Shown: positions 34,340 through 42,757 of the stretch, piece after piece
Layout: each line of letters starts with the position of its first letter
How positions within the stretch are numbered: position 1 is the first letter of the stretch
Assembly: GCA_964425605.1 (NCBI GenBank)
Contig: CAYRNR010000007.1
Location: forward strand, 1 to 64,000
Origin: CAYRNR01 sp964425605
Lineage (GTDB): Bacteria > Myxococcota_A > UBA796 > UBA9615 > CAYRNR01
DNA: 64,000 bases
Reading direction: 5' to 3'
Made by a program: the position numbers and the translations under genes
The notes under the pieces: generated by a model
What the model was told of the DNA's origin: nothing
Database searches by the model: none
The model's input: only the letters and a program-made list of their open reading frames with translations

Positions 34340-36703
34340 GTGTACACGACATTCTTTTCTTTCAAAGGTGGCGTGGGCCGCACCACTTGCATGATGAACA
34401 CCGCTCTTTGCCTGGCAAAGATGGGCAAGACCGTTGTCGGGATCGATCTCGACCTGGAAGCCCCGGGTGTGGACGTGTTCGAGCAGAGCCGCGTCGATCG
34501 CGAGGACAGGCCAGGCATGGTCGAACTGTGCAACCACTTCCGTGCGCACGACAGCTTTCCTCGTCCCGAAGACATGAAGGAATACGCGTACGAGGTCCGG
34601 CCTTCGAACGAGGAACTGGACATGCCCGTGTACCTCATTCGCGCGGGCATCCATGAAGACGACGGATACGGGGATGACGTCAGGCGGGCCAATCTGCTGG
34701 AGATGCTCGAACCAGGAGCCAGGGACGTGCCGAGGTTCGTGTCCAGGTTTCGTGAGGCCGTCAGGGCTACCTGGCGACCCGACTACGTGCTGCTGGACCT
34801 TCGCCCCGGCCTCACACCCATCTCCCTCAATGTCATGAAGTGGTTCGGTCAGGCCATCATCCTCGTGTTCAACATGAGTCCATGGAACATCGAAGGTGTG
34901 GTCACGGCGTACAAGGACTGCATCAAGTTCCCGCAGGAACTCCACGGCATGGGCAGGAACATTCGCTTGGTGATCTCGCCCGTCGCCCACTACACGAAGC
35001 GCTCCGAGCAGTACAAGCTCAAGAAGCGCGAGATACAGCGGCGCATGCAGCAGGCATTTGCTCGACACGGCCTTGGTAGCGAGCCGGTCAGTATCCCGTT
35101 CAACGAAGACCTAACAATGAAGGATACCCTGATCGTGGAGTTGGACTCGGACGACGACACGGCCCTCGCATACCAGCAGGCCGCATCCCTCGTCGTCGCC
35201 CAGAATCCGGAAGACGTGAGCAACAAGATCCGAATGGCGCTGGCCGCCGACAACAACGTGGAACGCCGCCAGGCCCTGGAAAAACTCGCCAACAGCCATC
35301 GCAACTCCTTCGAAGTCCGGTACGCATACGGAAAGTTCCTGCTGGAGGAAGGCCACCCGCTCGCAGAGGACGTTCTGCTCTCCGCCGCGGTACGAGCCAG
35401 AGAGGACATGGAGCAGAAGGCCAAGGATTCGCCGGCACGGCGCAACAAGAAAGGGACCTACGGGCATGCCGGCTGCGAGATCGAGTACGCGCGGGCTCTA
35501 CTGAGTATTGGAAAAAAAGAGAAAGACGAACAGAAACTCCTGAAGAGCATCGAATCGTGCAAGCGGGCGCTGGCGATCAACGACAAGAAATTCGATGCGC
35601 ATCGAATCTGGGCGCAGGCTTCCATCGCCATCGCTGGCCTGCAGGAGCAGGATTGCAAGGCGGACGATACCTGGAATTCTTGTGGCTATGCGACTGCGAA
35701 AGCTTGCGAGAATGCGCACCGCGATGGAGAGCAGGAAGGCCGTCTGAGACAACCGTGCCCGTACTGGCTCATGCAAGCCGACGAGCAGTACGAACACGCC
35801 ATCAGCCTGGACGAGGACAACGCCGATCTCCTCTGCCTGCGGGGCCAGGTCCAGGATGTACTCGCGCGGTTCGAGGTTCGAAGTTCCAAGGAACAGGCCA
35901 ACTTGGTCCGCAAGGCGAACAAGTACTACGAGACGTCGATACGCAAAAAGCACAACAATCCCGATGCGAACTATCGCCTGGGGCGGAACCTATATCGGCT
36001 GAGTCAGGAGAGGCTGGGAATTCAGCACATCGAGCAGGCTGCCGCGCAGGATCCGCATCATGCCGAAGCGCAATCCGAGGTTGGGAGGCGCTCGCTGATA
36101 GGTTCCATGACGGCACAGGATCGGGATTCGGTTCTCGAGCAGCTGGATGACGCATGCACCCGGTTCGAACAGGCCACGAACGAAAACAACCTGTCCAAGG
36201 CGTACTACTACTGGGGCCTGGCGCAGGTCGCTCGAGCTGCGTTCGTGAAGGAGCCACAGGAACAATGGGATGCCCTGGTGACGGCATGGTCACGCTTTGC
36301 CGAGGCCACCAGTATTCAGCGTGATTTCAAGGAGGCGTATTTCTACTGGGGGGTGTCCATGTTCCTGGCGGCCGCTGCGCGCCGGGATGAGTGGAAGGGC
36401 ATGACGGCCGAGCACACGCGCCAGTCCTTCTACAAGCTGGAATGGGCCATCGCACTCCATTGGTGGGACGAGACCCAGGGTAGATTCTATTTTGATCCAG
36501 AAGAGATCGACGCCATCAACGAGTCCCCGTTCACGTATGCGATCTGCTTGGAGAAGATGCTCAAAATCGGAGAAGACATCGCGGGGTGGTGGCTGCGATT
36601 GTGGGAGCACCCGGATGCGCTCGAAGACGTCACCTGCAAGGAAGAGCACGAGCAGTACATCTACTCGGTGATCGAACGCTGCGTCGAGGGACTGGATAGC
36701 TGA
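34340..36703 (+). CDS. KGGVGR-type MinD/ParA-like ATPase with C-terminal TPR-like repeats
   Basis: This encodes 787 residues from a GTG at 34340. FSFKGGVGRTTCMMNTALCL contains the deviant Walker A (Lys9 to Thr16). GKTVVGIDLDLEAPG is the switch region and DYVLLDLRPGLTPIS the Walker B region. This matches ATPases with the KGGVGR variant found in bacterial accessory and conflict loci. The last ~450 residues are TPR-like helices with repeated DEDNADLLCLRGQVQDVLAR and KAYYYWGLAQVARAAF. Dimerisation on ATP binding with repeats presenting a cargo is typical for the family. The gene follows a degenerate version of itself. Confidence 0.87.
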   Translation: MYTTFFSFKGGVGRTTCMMNTALCLAKMGKTVVGIDLDLEAPGVDVFEQSRVDREDRPGMVELCNHFRAHDSFPRPEDMKEYAYEVRPSNEELDMPVYLIRAGIHEDDGYGDDVRRANLLEMLEPGARDVPRFVSRFREAVRATWRPDYVLLDLRPGLTPISLNVMKWFGQAIILVFNMSPWNIEGVVTAYKDCIKFPQELHGMGRNIRLVISPVAHYTKRSEQYKLKKREIQRRMQQAFARHGLGSEPVSIPFNEDLTMKDTLIVELDSDDDTALAYQQAASLVVAQNPEDVSNKIRMALAADNNVERRQALEKLANSHRNSFEVRYAYGKFLLEEGHPLAEDVLLSAAVRAREDMEQKAKDSPARRNKKGTYGHAGCEIEYARALLSIGKKEKDEQKLLKSIESCKRALAINDKKFDAHRIWAQASIAIAGLQEQDCKADDTWNSCGYATAKACENAHRDGEQEGRLRQPCPYWLMQADEQYEHAISLDEDNADLLCLRGQVQDVLARFEVRSSKEQANLVRKANKYYETSIRKKHNNPDANYRLGRNLYRLSQERLGIQHIEQAAAQDPHHAEAQSEVGRRSLIGSMTAQDRDSVLEQLDDACTRFEQATNENNLSKAYYYWGLAQVARAAFVKEPQEQWDALVTAWSRFAEATSIQRDFKEAYFYWGVSMFLAAAARRDEWKGMTAEHTRQSFYKLEWAIALHWWDETQGRFYFDPEEIDAINESPFTYAICLEKMLKIGEDIAGWWLRLWEHPDALEDVTCKEEHEQYIYSVIERCVEGLDS

Positions 36704-36718
36704 TCCGGGGAGACGCGA

Positions 36719-38386
36719 ATGAAGACCCCCAGCGAGAACTTCGAAGTTGCCGTTCCTCGCTTCTCTGTTCCCGATCTGATTCTCGCCCGATATCCAGATC
36801 CGATCGCAGAAGGGTGTTCGGTGGTCCTGTCCTGCACCACCGCCGAGAGCCGTCTGGATGCTCTGTTGAGCATGAGCGAAGCGACGATCAAGGTCTTGGT
36901 CAGTGTTCTCCTCGGCGAGGCGAAAAGGAACAAGGCAGTCGATCTCGGGAAGTTCTACCTGGGAAAGAACCCGGCGTTCGGGAGATTCGCAGATCTGGTA
37001 GAGGATCTCCGAGAAACCCTCCCCTCGTCCCTAGTCCCGGACATCGGCAAGCCCCTGGGATCTTCTAGAGACCAGATCAAGATCTTCTGTCGAAGCTTCT
37101 CGTCGTTTTACACCCTGGTGATTCTCAAGAGCGAGGATGAGGACTCTTGGTTCAAGAGCTTCGGAAAGAAGCCCCCTCGTGGGGGCAAGGAAGAGATCAC
37201 GAGCAAGGAGTTCTTCACGAATCTCGTGACATTGCGCAATCTACTGAGGCACCCGGACACGGAACGCGGGCCGCACAAGGTACGTTATAAGCCCGATTCG
37301 CGGTTCTTCACGTTGTTCCAGGCACAACTGGAAGTCGCTCTTTTTTCCTTCCTTGCCGAGTTGGAGTTCCTCTGGACGCATCGCGTTGCCACGATCAAGA
37401 GCACCGTGGAGGCCGACGGTCGCGTCAAGAAGATGGTCCTGGATGCATCGGTTGGCAAGCGGAGCAGACCTCTGACCACGCCCTTCCGCGACGACAAACC
37501 AAAGGTCAGGGTAGGCGAGACGTGGCTGACGCGAACCGACGGAACACCCTACGTCCGATTCCTGGACCCTCCGGCTATCCCCCGGCCAGGAGTGGACTCC
37601 ATTCCCCGCAATCCATTCGGGGGCAAGACCATCGTCGTGGCCAGCAAGAGGCGGGCGAAAAAGCTGGCCACGTTTGGCCCGGACAGCATCGTGAAGGACC
37701 TGGGCAAGGCGATCGACGAATCCCGGGGAAACGACATCATCTGGCTCGCGCCTGGCGAGTTTGAGGTCTGTGCGAAGGTCCGGCATCGCCAGCTACACCT
37801 ACGTTCGCTCGTACCCGGGGAGGCCATCGTTCGGCCCGCAAACGACGAACACCCTGCTCTCTGCGCAGGTTTCGATAGCGAAGTTCGTTTGACAGGAATT
37901 CACTTTCAAGACCGGAACACGAGGGTGTCCGCGCTCGTCGAGGCCGACAGGGCACGTGTCATCGCGGATGGGTGCACCTTCAGCAGCGCCAAAGTCGCCA
38001 TCAAGCAGACCATGGGGCGTGGACGGTCCCAGGTGAGGCGTTGCACGTTCACCGAGAACACCACGGCCATCGACCTGTCGAAGCAGACGACACTGGCCGT
38101 GGGCCGTTGCACGTTCACCGGGAACGAGAGAGGGGTGGTCGTAGGAGACACGTCCTGTAGTGTTCAGATTCGCGGCAATACGTTCGAAGAGCATAGGAAC
38201 AGCGCTCTGATTCTGGAACAGGGGAACGCTGGCCTGGTCGTCAGAGACAACCAATTCCAGTGTGGCGGCGGTGTGAGCATACAACTGGGCACGCCCTGCT
38301 CCGAGGAATGCACCTCACGTCTGCTCGACCAGAACACCTTCGACTCCCCCGACGCCATCCAGGTCATCCCCAAACCCAGCCGCTGA
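36719..38386 (+). CDS. Protein with C-terminal right-handed beta-helix
   Basis: This encodes 555 residues, with GGGGAGA before the ATG. The first ~230 residues are helical and contain FTNLVTLRNLLRHPDTERG, an R-N...H arrangement reminiscent of HEPN-type motifs but too weak to claim. From about residue 330 to the end there are regular short strands typical of a parallel beta-helix (VRLTGIHFQD, RVIADGCTFSS, SQVRRCTFTENTTAIDLS, LAVGRCTFTGNERGVVVGD, VQIRGNTFEEHRNSALILE). Such helices bind carbohydrates or proteins. No signal peptide is present, so it acts in the cytosol unless exported otherwise. It is 15 bases downstream of the ATPase gene. Confidence 0.75.
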   Translation: MKTPSENFEVAVPRFSVPDLILARYPDPIAEGCSVVLSCTTAESRLDALLSMSEATIKVLVSVLLGEAKRNKAVDLGKFYLGKNPAFGRFADLVEDLRETLPSSLVPDIGKPLGSSRDQIKIFCRSFSSFYTLVILKSEDEDSWFKSFGKKPPRGGKEEITSKEFFTNLVTLRNLLRHPDTERGPHKVRYKPDSRFFTLFQAQLEVALFSFLAELEFLWTHRVATIKSTVEADGRVKKMVLDASVGKRSRPLTTPFRDDKPKVRVGETWLTRTDGTPYVRFLDPPAIPRPGVDSIPRNPFGGKTIVVASKRRAKKLATFGPDSIVKDLGKAIDESRGNDIIWLAPGEFEVCAKVRHRQLHLRSLVPGEAIVRPANDEHPALCAGFDSEVRLTGIHFQDRNTRVSALVEADRARVIADGCTFSSAKVAIKQTMGRGRSQVRRCTFTENTTAIDLSKQTTLAVGRCTFTGNERGVVVGDTSCSVQIRGNTFEEHRNSALILEQGNAGLVVRDNQFQCGGGVSIQLGTPCSEECTSRLLDQNTFDSPDAIQVIPKPSR

Positions 38387-38403
38387 GAAACTCTCCACCT
38401 GCC

Positions 38404-40677
38404 ATGGCCGAAGCTCCCACCAAACTCGGTACTTTCCGAGGCGTCTTCACGCCCTGCGTACTCATGATCCTCGGGGTCATCCTCTTCCTGAGGACGGGGT
38501 ACGTCGTCGGTCATGCGGGCCTGTGGGGCATGCTGGTCATCCTGGCCATGGCCAAGCTCATCACGGTCACCACTACGTTCAGTCTACTGGCCATCGCGTC
38601 GAACCAGGAGGTTCGAGGCGGTGGGGTCTACTACATGATCTCCCGCGTTCTGGGGCCGGACTTCGGGGGAAGCATCGGCCTGACACTGTTCTTTGCGCAA
38701 GCGGTGAGTATCGCGTTCTTCGCCATAGGATTCGGCGAGGCGCTGGTGGATGTGGCTCTTCCCCTCGTGGGTCCGGCGGGATTGCCGTCGTGGTTCAGCG
38801 ACGCGTTGATGACAGAACCACGGCTGCGGCAACTCGTGGCGGTGGTGTTGATACTGTTGCTGTTTGGTGTGGCGTACAGAGGTACGGACATCGCGACGAA
38901 GCTTCAGGTGGGCATTCTGGCGTTGATGGCCCTGTCGATAGGGAGCTTCCTCGTCGGGGGAATTCTGCAGTTCGACGCGAGTGCGCTGAAGGAGAACATG
39001 TCTCCACAGTTCACCGCCACAGTTGGTTTCTGGACTGCGTTCGCGATCTTTTTTCCCGCAGTGACAGGGATCACAGAGGGGGCTGATCTATCGGGCAAAC
39101 TGAAGGATCCTGCCCGGACCCTCGCGCGGGGCATGCTGCTGGCGATCGGGGTCACTGCACTGGTGTACCTGGCCGAGATCGTGTTGCTCGCGGGAACGAC
39201 CGACCGCACCGCGCTCGTCGCGGACCCCTTTGCGAGCCTGCAGCAGATGAGTTTTGTTCCCCTGCTGATCCTGGTGGGCGTCTTCGCGGCGACCACGAGC
39301 TCGGCGCTGTACGGATTCATCGGAGCGCCGCAGATCATGCAGGCGATGGGGCGTGACGGGATTCTCCCGTGGACGCGTTTCTTTGCCGTGGGTAGCTCCG
39401 ATTCCGACGAGCCTCGGCGAGCCACGCTGCTGACCTTGGTCATCGCTCTGGCGTGCGTCCCTCTCGGCGACCTGAACCGGATCGCCGAGGTCATGTCCAT
39501 GTTCTTCCTGATCGCCTATGGGCTGATCAACCTGTCGGCGTTCGTGGAGAGTCGCAGCGGGAATCCCAGCTTCCGTCCGCGGTTCAGGGCGTTCAGCTGG
39601 TGGCACGCTCTCGTCGGAGCGGTGGGGTGTGGATGGGCCATGCTGAAGATCGACGAGACAGGGGCACTCGTCGCTTTCCTGGGCGTGACGTTGTTGTACT
39701 TCTACTTGAGGGGGCGAAAAGACCAACCGGAGTGGGGGAATGCCAAGCGCGGTTACGTGTTCGCCCGAGTGCGTGAGCACTTGTTCTACCTGCGCGATGG
39801 TCACGCGGACGCCAAGAACTGGAAACCCATCGTCCTGGCGGTGAGCGAGGACCCCGTCAAGGATCGTCAGCTGATGAGAGTCGGTGCCTGCCTGGAGGGG
39901 GGCAAGGGGCTCTACTCCGTGGTGCGCTTGCTGGAGCAGGACGAGTCGCCCTACGAGACCACGCTGGGGCGGCGCGAGCACGCGATTCAGACCCTGAACA
40001 GCGCCATGCTGCAACAGAAGATCGATGGATTCCCCGAGGTCATCGCCGCGCCCAGCACGACCGAAGGCCTGTCCGCGTTGCTCCAGAGCTATTCCATCGG
40101 GCCCCTCCGACCCAATCTTCTTCTGCTGGGGATGCCCTCGCCGACGGCGACCCAACAGATGCGGCGATTCATGGAGCTGGCCAAACTCGCGGCCCACTTC
40201 AACATCAGTCTGGCCATCCTCAAGCCAGGAGCCGCCATTCGCAAGACGAAGCGAAAACGGGAGATCCACCTTTGGTGGCGAGGCGGTATCCAGAAGCGTT
40301 CGATGAGCCTGGACAACGGCAACCTGATGGCCATCCTGGCGCACATGATCAGCCTCGACCGCGAGTGGTCGAAGGCCAAGCCGCGCATCCTCCGCGTGGT
40401 CGACAGCGATCAGGAGGAGAGGGAAGCGCGCCAGAGCCTCGAGGAACTGAGAACTCGCTCACGCATCCAGGCCGAGCTGGGCACCGTGCGCCTCGACGGC
40501 AGCCCATACGACACCATCGTCGCTTCGTCCAGATCGGCCGACCTGGTCCTGCTGGGAATGAACGCCCGGTCACCCGAAGAGATCGAGGCGTTTCTCCCGG
40601 GTATCCAGGGCCTGCTCGAGAGGCTCCCCACGACATTGCTGATATGGTCGAATGGTGATGCGGATGCGCTGGTGTGA
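38404..40677 (+). CDS. Cation-chloride-cotransporter-like (SLC12/APC superfamily) membrane protein
   Basis: This encodes 757 residues from MAEAPTKLGTFRGVFTP. About twelve TM segments fill residues ~10-450. The first carries GVFTPCVLMILGVILFLRTGYVVG, the characteristic SLC12 start, and IFFPAVTGITEGADLSGKLKDPARTL the conserved TM6 region (FPxxTGxxxGxxxSGxLKdPxxs). A soluble C-terminal domain of ~300 residues has the alternating alpha/beta pattern of the SLC12 C-terminal domain (PIVLAVSEDP, LLLLGMPSPT, LVLLGMN). These proteins move Na+ or K+ together with Cl-. It is 17 bases after the beta-helix gene and 10 before the second radical SAM gene. Confidence 0.9.
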   Translation: MAEAPTKLGTFRGVFTPCVLMILGVILFLRTGYVVGHAGLWGMLVILAMAKLITVTTTFSLLAIASNQEVRGGGVYYMISRVLGPDFGGSIGLTLFFAQAVSIAFFAIGFGEALVDVALPLVGPAGLPSWFSDALMTEPRLRQLVAVVLILLLFGVAYRGTDIATKLQVGILALMALSIGSFLVGGILQFDASALKENMSPQFTATVGFWTAFAIFFPAVTGITEGADLSGKLKDPARTLARGMLLAIGVTALVYLAEIVLLAGTTDRTALVADPFASLQQMSFVPLLILVGVFAATTSSALYGFIGAPQIMQAMGRDGILPWTRFFAVGSSDSDEPRRATLLTLVIALACVPLGDLNRIAEVMSMFFLIAYGLINLSAFVESRSGNPSFRPRFRAFSWWHALVGAVGCGWAMLKIDETGALVAFLGVTLLYFYLRGRKDQPEWGNAKRGYVFARVREHLFYLRDGHADAKNWKPIVLAVSEDPVKDRQLMRVGACLEGGKGLYSVVRLLEQDESPYETTLGRREHAIQTLNSAMLQQKIDGFPEVIAAPSTTEGLSALLQSYSIGPLRPNLLLLGMPSPTATQQMRRFMELAKLAAHFNISLAILKPGAAIRKTKRKREIHLWWRGGIQKRSMSLDNGNLMAILAHMISLDREWSKAKPRILRVVDSDQEEREARQSLEELRTRSRIQAELGTVRLDGSPYDTIVASSRSADLVLLGMNARSPEEIEAFLPGIQGLLERLPTTLLIWSNGDADALV

Positions 40678-40687
40678 GGAGGAGACG

Positions 40688-41662
40688 ATGACCGAGACTT
40701 CCGGGCGTGACCGCTCCCGCCCGCTGTTTCACTGGTACGTGGACAGCGCGTGGGGCAAGGAGCTGGTCTTGGCCCTGTACACCCGCCCCTGTCGGTACGC
40801 CCGCTGCACCTTCTGCTCCTTGCCGGACATGGCCGCCGGTGGAGAAGCTGTTATTGCTGGGGACATCGAACGCCAGGTCGACTACGTGCTGTCGTGTTAC
40901 TCGGCGGAGCAGCTCGAGCAGCTGGCCAAGGTCTCCATCTACACCGCCAGTTCCACGCTGGACCAGGAGTGCCTACCGTCCCGGTCGTTGATGTACCTGA
41001 CGCTGAAGATCTGTGATCTGCCCCAGCTGAAGATCATCTCCCTCGAGACGCGCGCGGAGTACGTGGAGGACTGGGAACTCCAGTTCCTCCGCCGCATCTT
41101 CCCGGACCACGTGGAGATCGAGGTGGGTGTTGGCTACGAGACTCACGATCCAGTCCTGCGCAACGAGGTGCTGGGCAAGGGGCTGACCCAGGAGGAGTTG
41201 CTGACGCTGCTGCGGCACCTCTCGGCCAACAGGATGCGCCTCAAGGCCTACCTGATGCTCAAGCCCCACTACTCCTTGAGCGAGGAGGAGGGTATCGCCG
41301 AGGCCGTCGCCGGCGTGGACGAGCTGGCGAGTCTCGGCGAGGAACACGGTGTGCCGGTGTCGATCCACCTCAACCCCACGTACATCGCCAAGGGGTGTCA
41401 GCTCACCGACGATCTGGTGGCCCACGGCTACGAGCCCCCGGAACTCACAAGCGTCATCGAGGTCGTCGGAGTCGCCGATCGTCGCGGGATACCCATCTAC
41501 GTGGGGCTCGACGACGAGGGTATGGCCATCGAGGGGGGGACATTCGAGTCCCATGGCCTGGACCGAGTCGGCGCAGTGTCTGCGCTTCAGGCGTACAACC
41601 GGCATCAGGACTTCGCCAGGCTGGCGCGAGAATCGGGCTACACACCGAGGGACGCGAAGTAG
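40688..41662 (+). CDS. Radical SAM protein, RaSEA/TIGR01210-like, shorter relative of 22956-24674
   Basis: This encodes 324 residues. GAGGAGAC precedes the ATG at 40688. The 4Fe-4S motif is in YTRPCRYARCTFCSLPDM (C-x4-C-x2-C). Downstream, GVGYETHDPVLRNEVLGKGL, LKAYLMLKPHYSLSEEEGIAEA and HLNPTYIAKG match the same blocks in the 572-residue radical SAM protein (GLETSDPF.LAKCVRKGF, GYVLVKPAYLTEAEAIDDA, LEPCVVPTG). The two are paralogues and are the first and last genes of the array. This gene is also the nearest enzyme upstream of the repeat-peptide cluster, only 734 bases from its first gene, so it could serve either module. It is convergent with 41664-42230, with one base between stops. Confidence 0.87.
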   Translation: MTETSGRDRSRPLFHWYVDSAWGKELVLALYTRPCRYARCTFCSLPDMAAGGEAVIAGDIERQVDYVLSCYSAEQLEQLAKVSIYTASSTLDQECLPSRSLMYLTLKICDLPQLKIISLETRAEYVEDWELQFLRRIFPDHVEIEVGVGYETHDPVLRNEVLGKGLTQEELLTLLRHLSANRMRLKAYLMLKPHYSLSEEEGIAEAVAGVDELASLGEEHGVPVSIHLNPTYIAKGCQLTDDLVAHGYEPPELTSVIEVVGVADRRGIPIYVGLDDEGMAIEGGTFESHGLDRVGAVSALQAYNRHQDFARLARESGYTPRDAK

Positions 41663-41663
41663 C

Positions 41664-42230
41664 CTACCCTTCAAAGAACCTCACCCACCTCGCCCTGAAC
41701 AGGCTCCCCTTGACCCGATACACGCACAACCGCGTGTCGTCGGTGCTCCTCTCCCGGCCGTTGTACACCGACACCTGCTCGATGGTGAGGAATCCGTCTC
41801 GCTCGCGGACGCGGGGCTCGTACCAGTCGTACGTGCCTCGGGTGGGCGGGTGGATGGGCATCCACCCGCGAATGCGGTCGGGGACGGTGAAGAACTCCTT
41901 GTCGCCCATGCGTGTTTGGGTGCCGCGGTGGGGGCGGAAGTCGGGGGCGGGGCCGAGGTCGCCGAGCTCGGGCAGCGCATAGAACAGCAGCCACGGGCGA
42001 TCCCTGTAGCCACCGATCGTGAACGGCTCGATGGAGCGGTAGCCGATGCGGAACCACAGGGACAGCCCTTGGGTGCGGAAGCGGTGGTCCTCGACGGCGC
42101 GTCCGAGCAGGTCGTGCAGATCGTCGTCGAGGGGAGCGTCCGCGGCGATCTCCAGAAGTCGATCGATGGCCGCGGTTCGGTTGTCGGCGTGGATGAGCTC
42201 CTCGACTTGTCGGGTGTCGTTCGGGTCCAT
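41664..42230 (-). CDS. Conserved hypothetical protein, paralogue of 3252-3827
   Basis: This encodes 188 residues from MDPNDTRQVEELIHADN. AGGAGAC lies 4 bases before the ATG at 42230, whereas the longer frame upstream has no such site. Sequence blocks shared with the other copy include PLDDDLHDLLGRAVEDHRFR, FTIGGYRDRPWLLFYALPE, IHPPTRGTYDWYEPRVRE, LTIEQVSVYNG and DTRLCVYRVKGSLF. No known motif, TM segment or signal is visible. It is divergent from the first gene of the peptide cluster, with a 165-base shared promoter region, so it could be a regulator or an accessory protein of that cluster. The copy at 3252 has no repeat peptide beside it. Confidence 0.8.
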   Translation of the reverse strand: MDPNDTRQVEELIHADNRTAAIDRLLEIAADAPLDDDLHDLLGRAVEDHRFRTQGLSLWFRIGYRSIEPFTIGGYRDRPWLLFYALPELGDLGPAPDFRPHRGTQTRMGDKEFFTVPDRIRGWMPIHPPTRGTYDWYEPRVRERDGFLTIEQVSVYNGRERSTDDTRLCVYRVKGSLFRARWVRFFEG

Positions 42231-42395
42231 GGCGTCTCCTGGCGCAGTTGCGGGTACGTGTGCCCCTTCTTTGGAGACGCGATGTGGATGAGGTTCTGAC
42301 GTCCTGGAGGACAAGAGCGGCAGTCAGAAAGAAACGGCGCAGCCGTCTTCGGTTTCGTCCGGGCAGAGCTCCGTGACGCGAATCCGGGAGGCTGC

Positions 42396-42671
42396 ATGCC
42401 GAGTCTGTACTACCGCACCAGCGACGGAAAGGCGGACTACGACTTCTCCTTCGAGCAGCAGCGCGAGGGAGATTGGCTGGTGTTCATCGAGGACCAGCCC
42501 AGCTACCAGGGCCGCTACAGGGGTTGTCTCCCCACCCATCGTCTCATGCTCGGCGACCGCTACTACGTGTGCTGGACCACACGTCTGGCGACCCTCGACG
42601 AGGCCAGGCAGGTGGCGGCCCTGTGGGCGGACAAAACCCAGGAGTACATCCGCACCGGCAGGCGGTTTTGA
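42396..42671 (+). CDS. Small conserved protein of the repeat-peptide cluster, copy 1
   Basis: This encodes 91 residues with GGGAGG before the ATG. It is clearly paralogous to 43276-43563. Both follow the scheme P-S-x-x-Y-R-T-x-D-G-x-A-D-Y-x-F-S-F-E-Q, then GDW..FI..QPSY.GR..GC, then PTHRL....R.YVCWT, then a C-terminal helix (LDEARQVAALWADKTQEYIRTG). Predicted order is four strands then one helix. Conserved Cys residues lie in GC.PTHRL and YVCW. The HPT...NG..YVC spacing in copy 2 is faintly like the HPN...G..C motif of E2 ubiquitin-conjugating enzymes. That is speculation, and I recognise no established family. It could equally be a recognition or carrier protein. Confidence 0.8.
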   Translation: MPSLYYRTSDGKADYDFSFEQQREGDWLVFIEDQPSYQGRYRGCLPTHRLMLGDRYYVCWTTRLATLDEARQVAALWADKTQEYIRTGRRF

Positions 42672-42676
42672 AAATG

Positions 42677-42737
42677 TGTGTCAGCAGCGCTCGGAGGCGA
42701 CGTCTACGAGGGCGAACGGGGCGGATGAACCGCACCG
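42677..42737 (+). promoter_or_regulatory. Conserved leader block before peptide gene 1
   Basis: This 61-base block aligns without gaps to 43031-43091, with about 43 of 61 bases identical. Perfectly conserved pieces at equal spacing are TGTGTCAGCA, CGTCTA, ACGGGGCGGA and CCGCACCG. It precedes the peptide ATG at 42758 by 20 bases. It may be a promoter, an operator or a structured 5' leader. No reading frame is conserved across it. Confidence 0.55.
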
Positions 42738-42757
42738 ACCACACCAGGGAGCTCACC

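Noticed and set aside
42334..42346. Small inverted repeat ACGGC-GCA-GCCGT before the peptide cluster
   Set aside because: A 5-bp stem with a 3-nt loop is common by chance at this GC content. It could be an operator, but there is no second copy.
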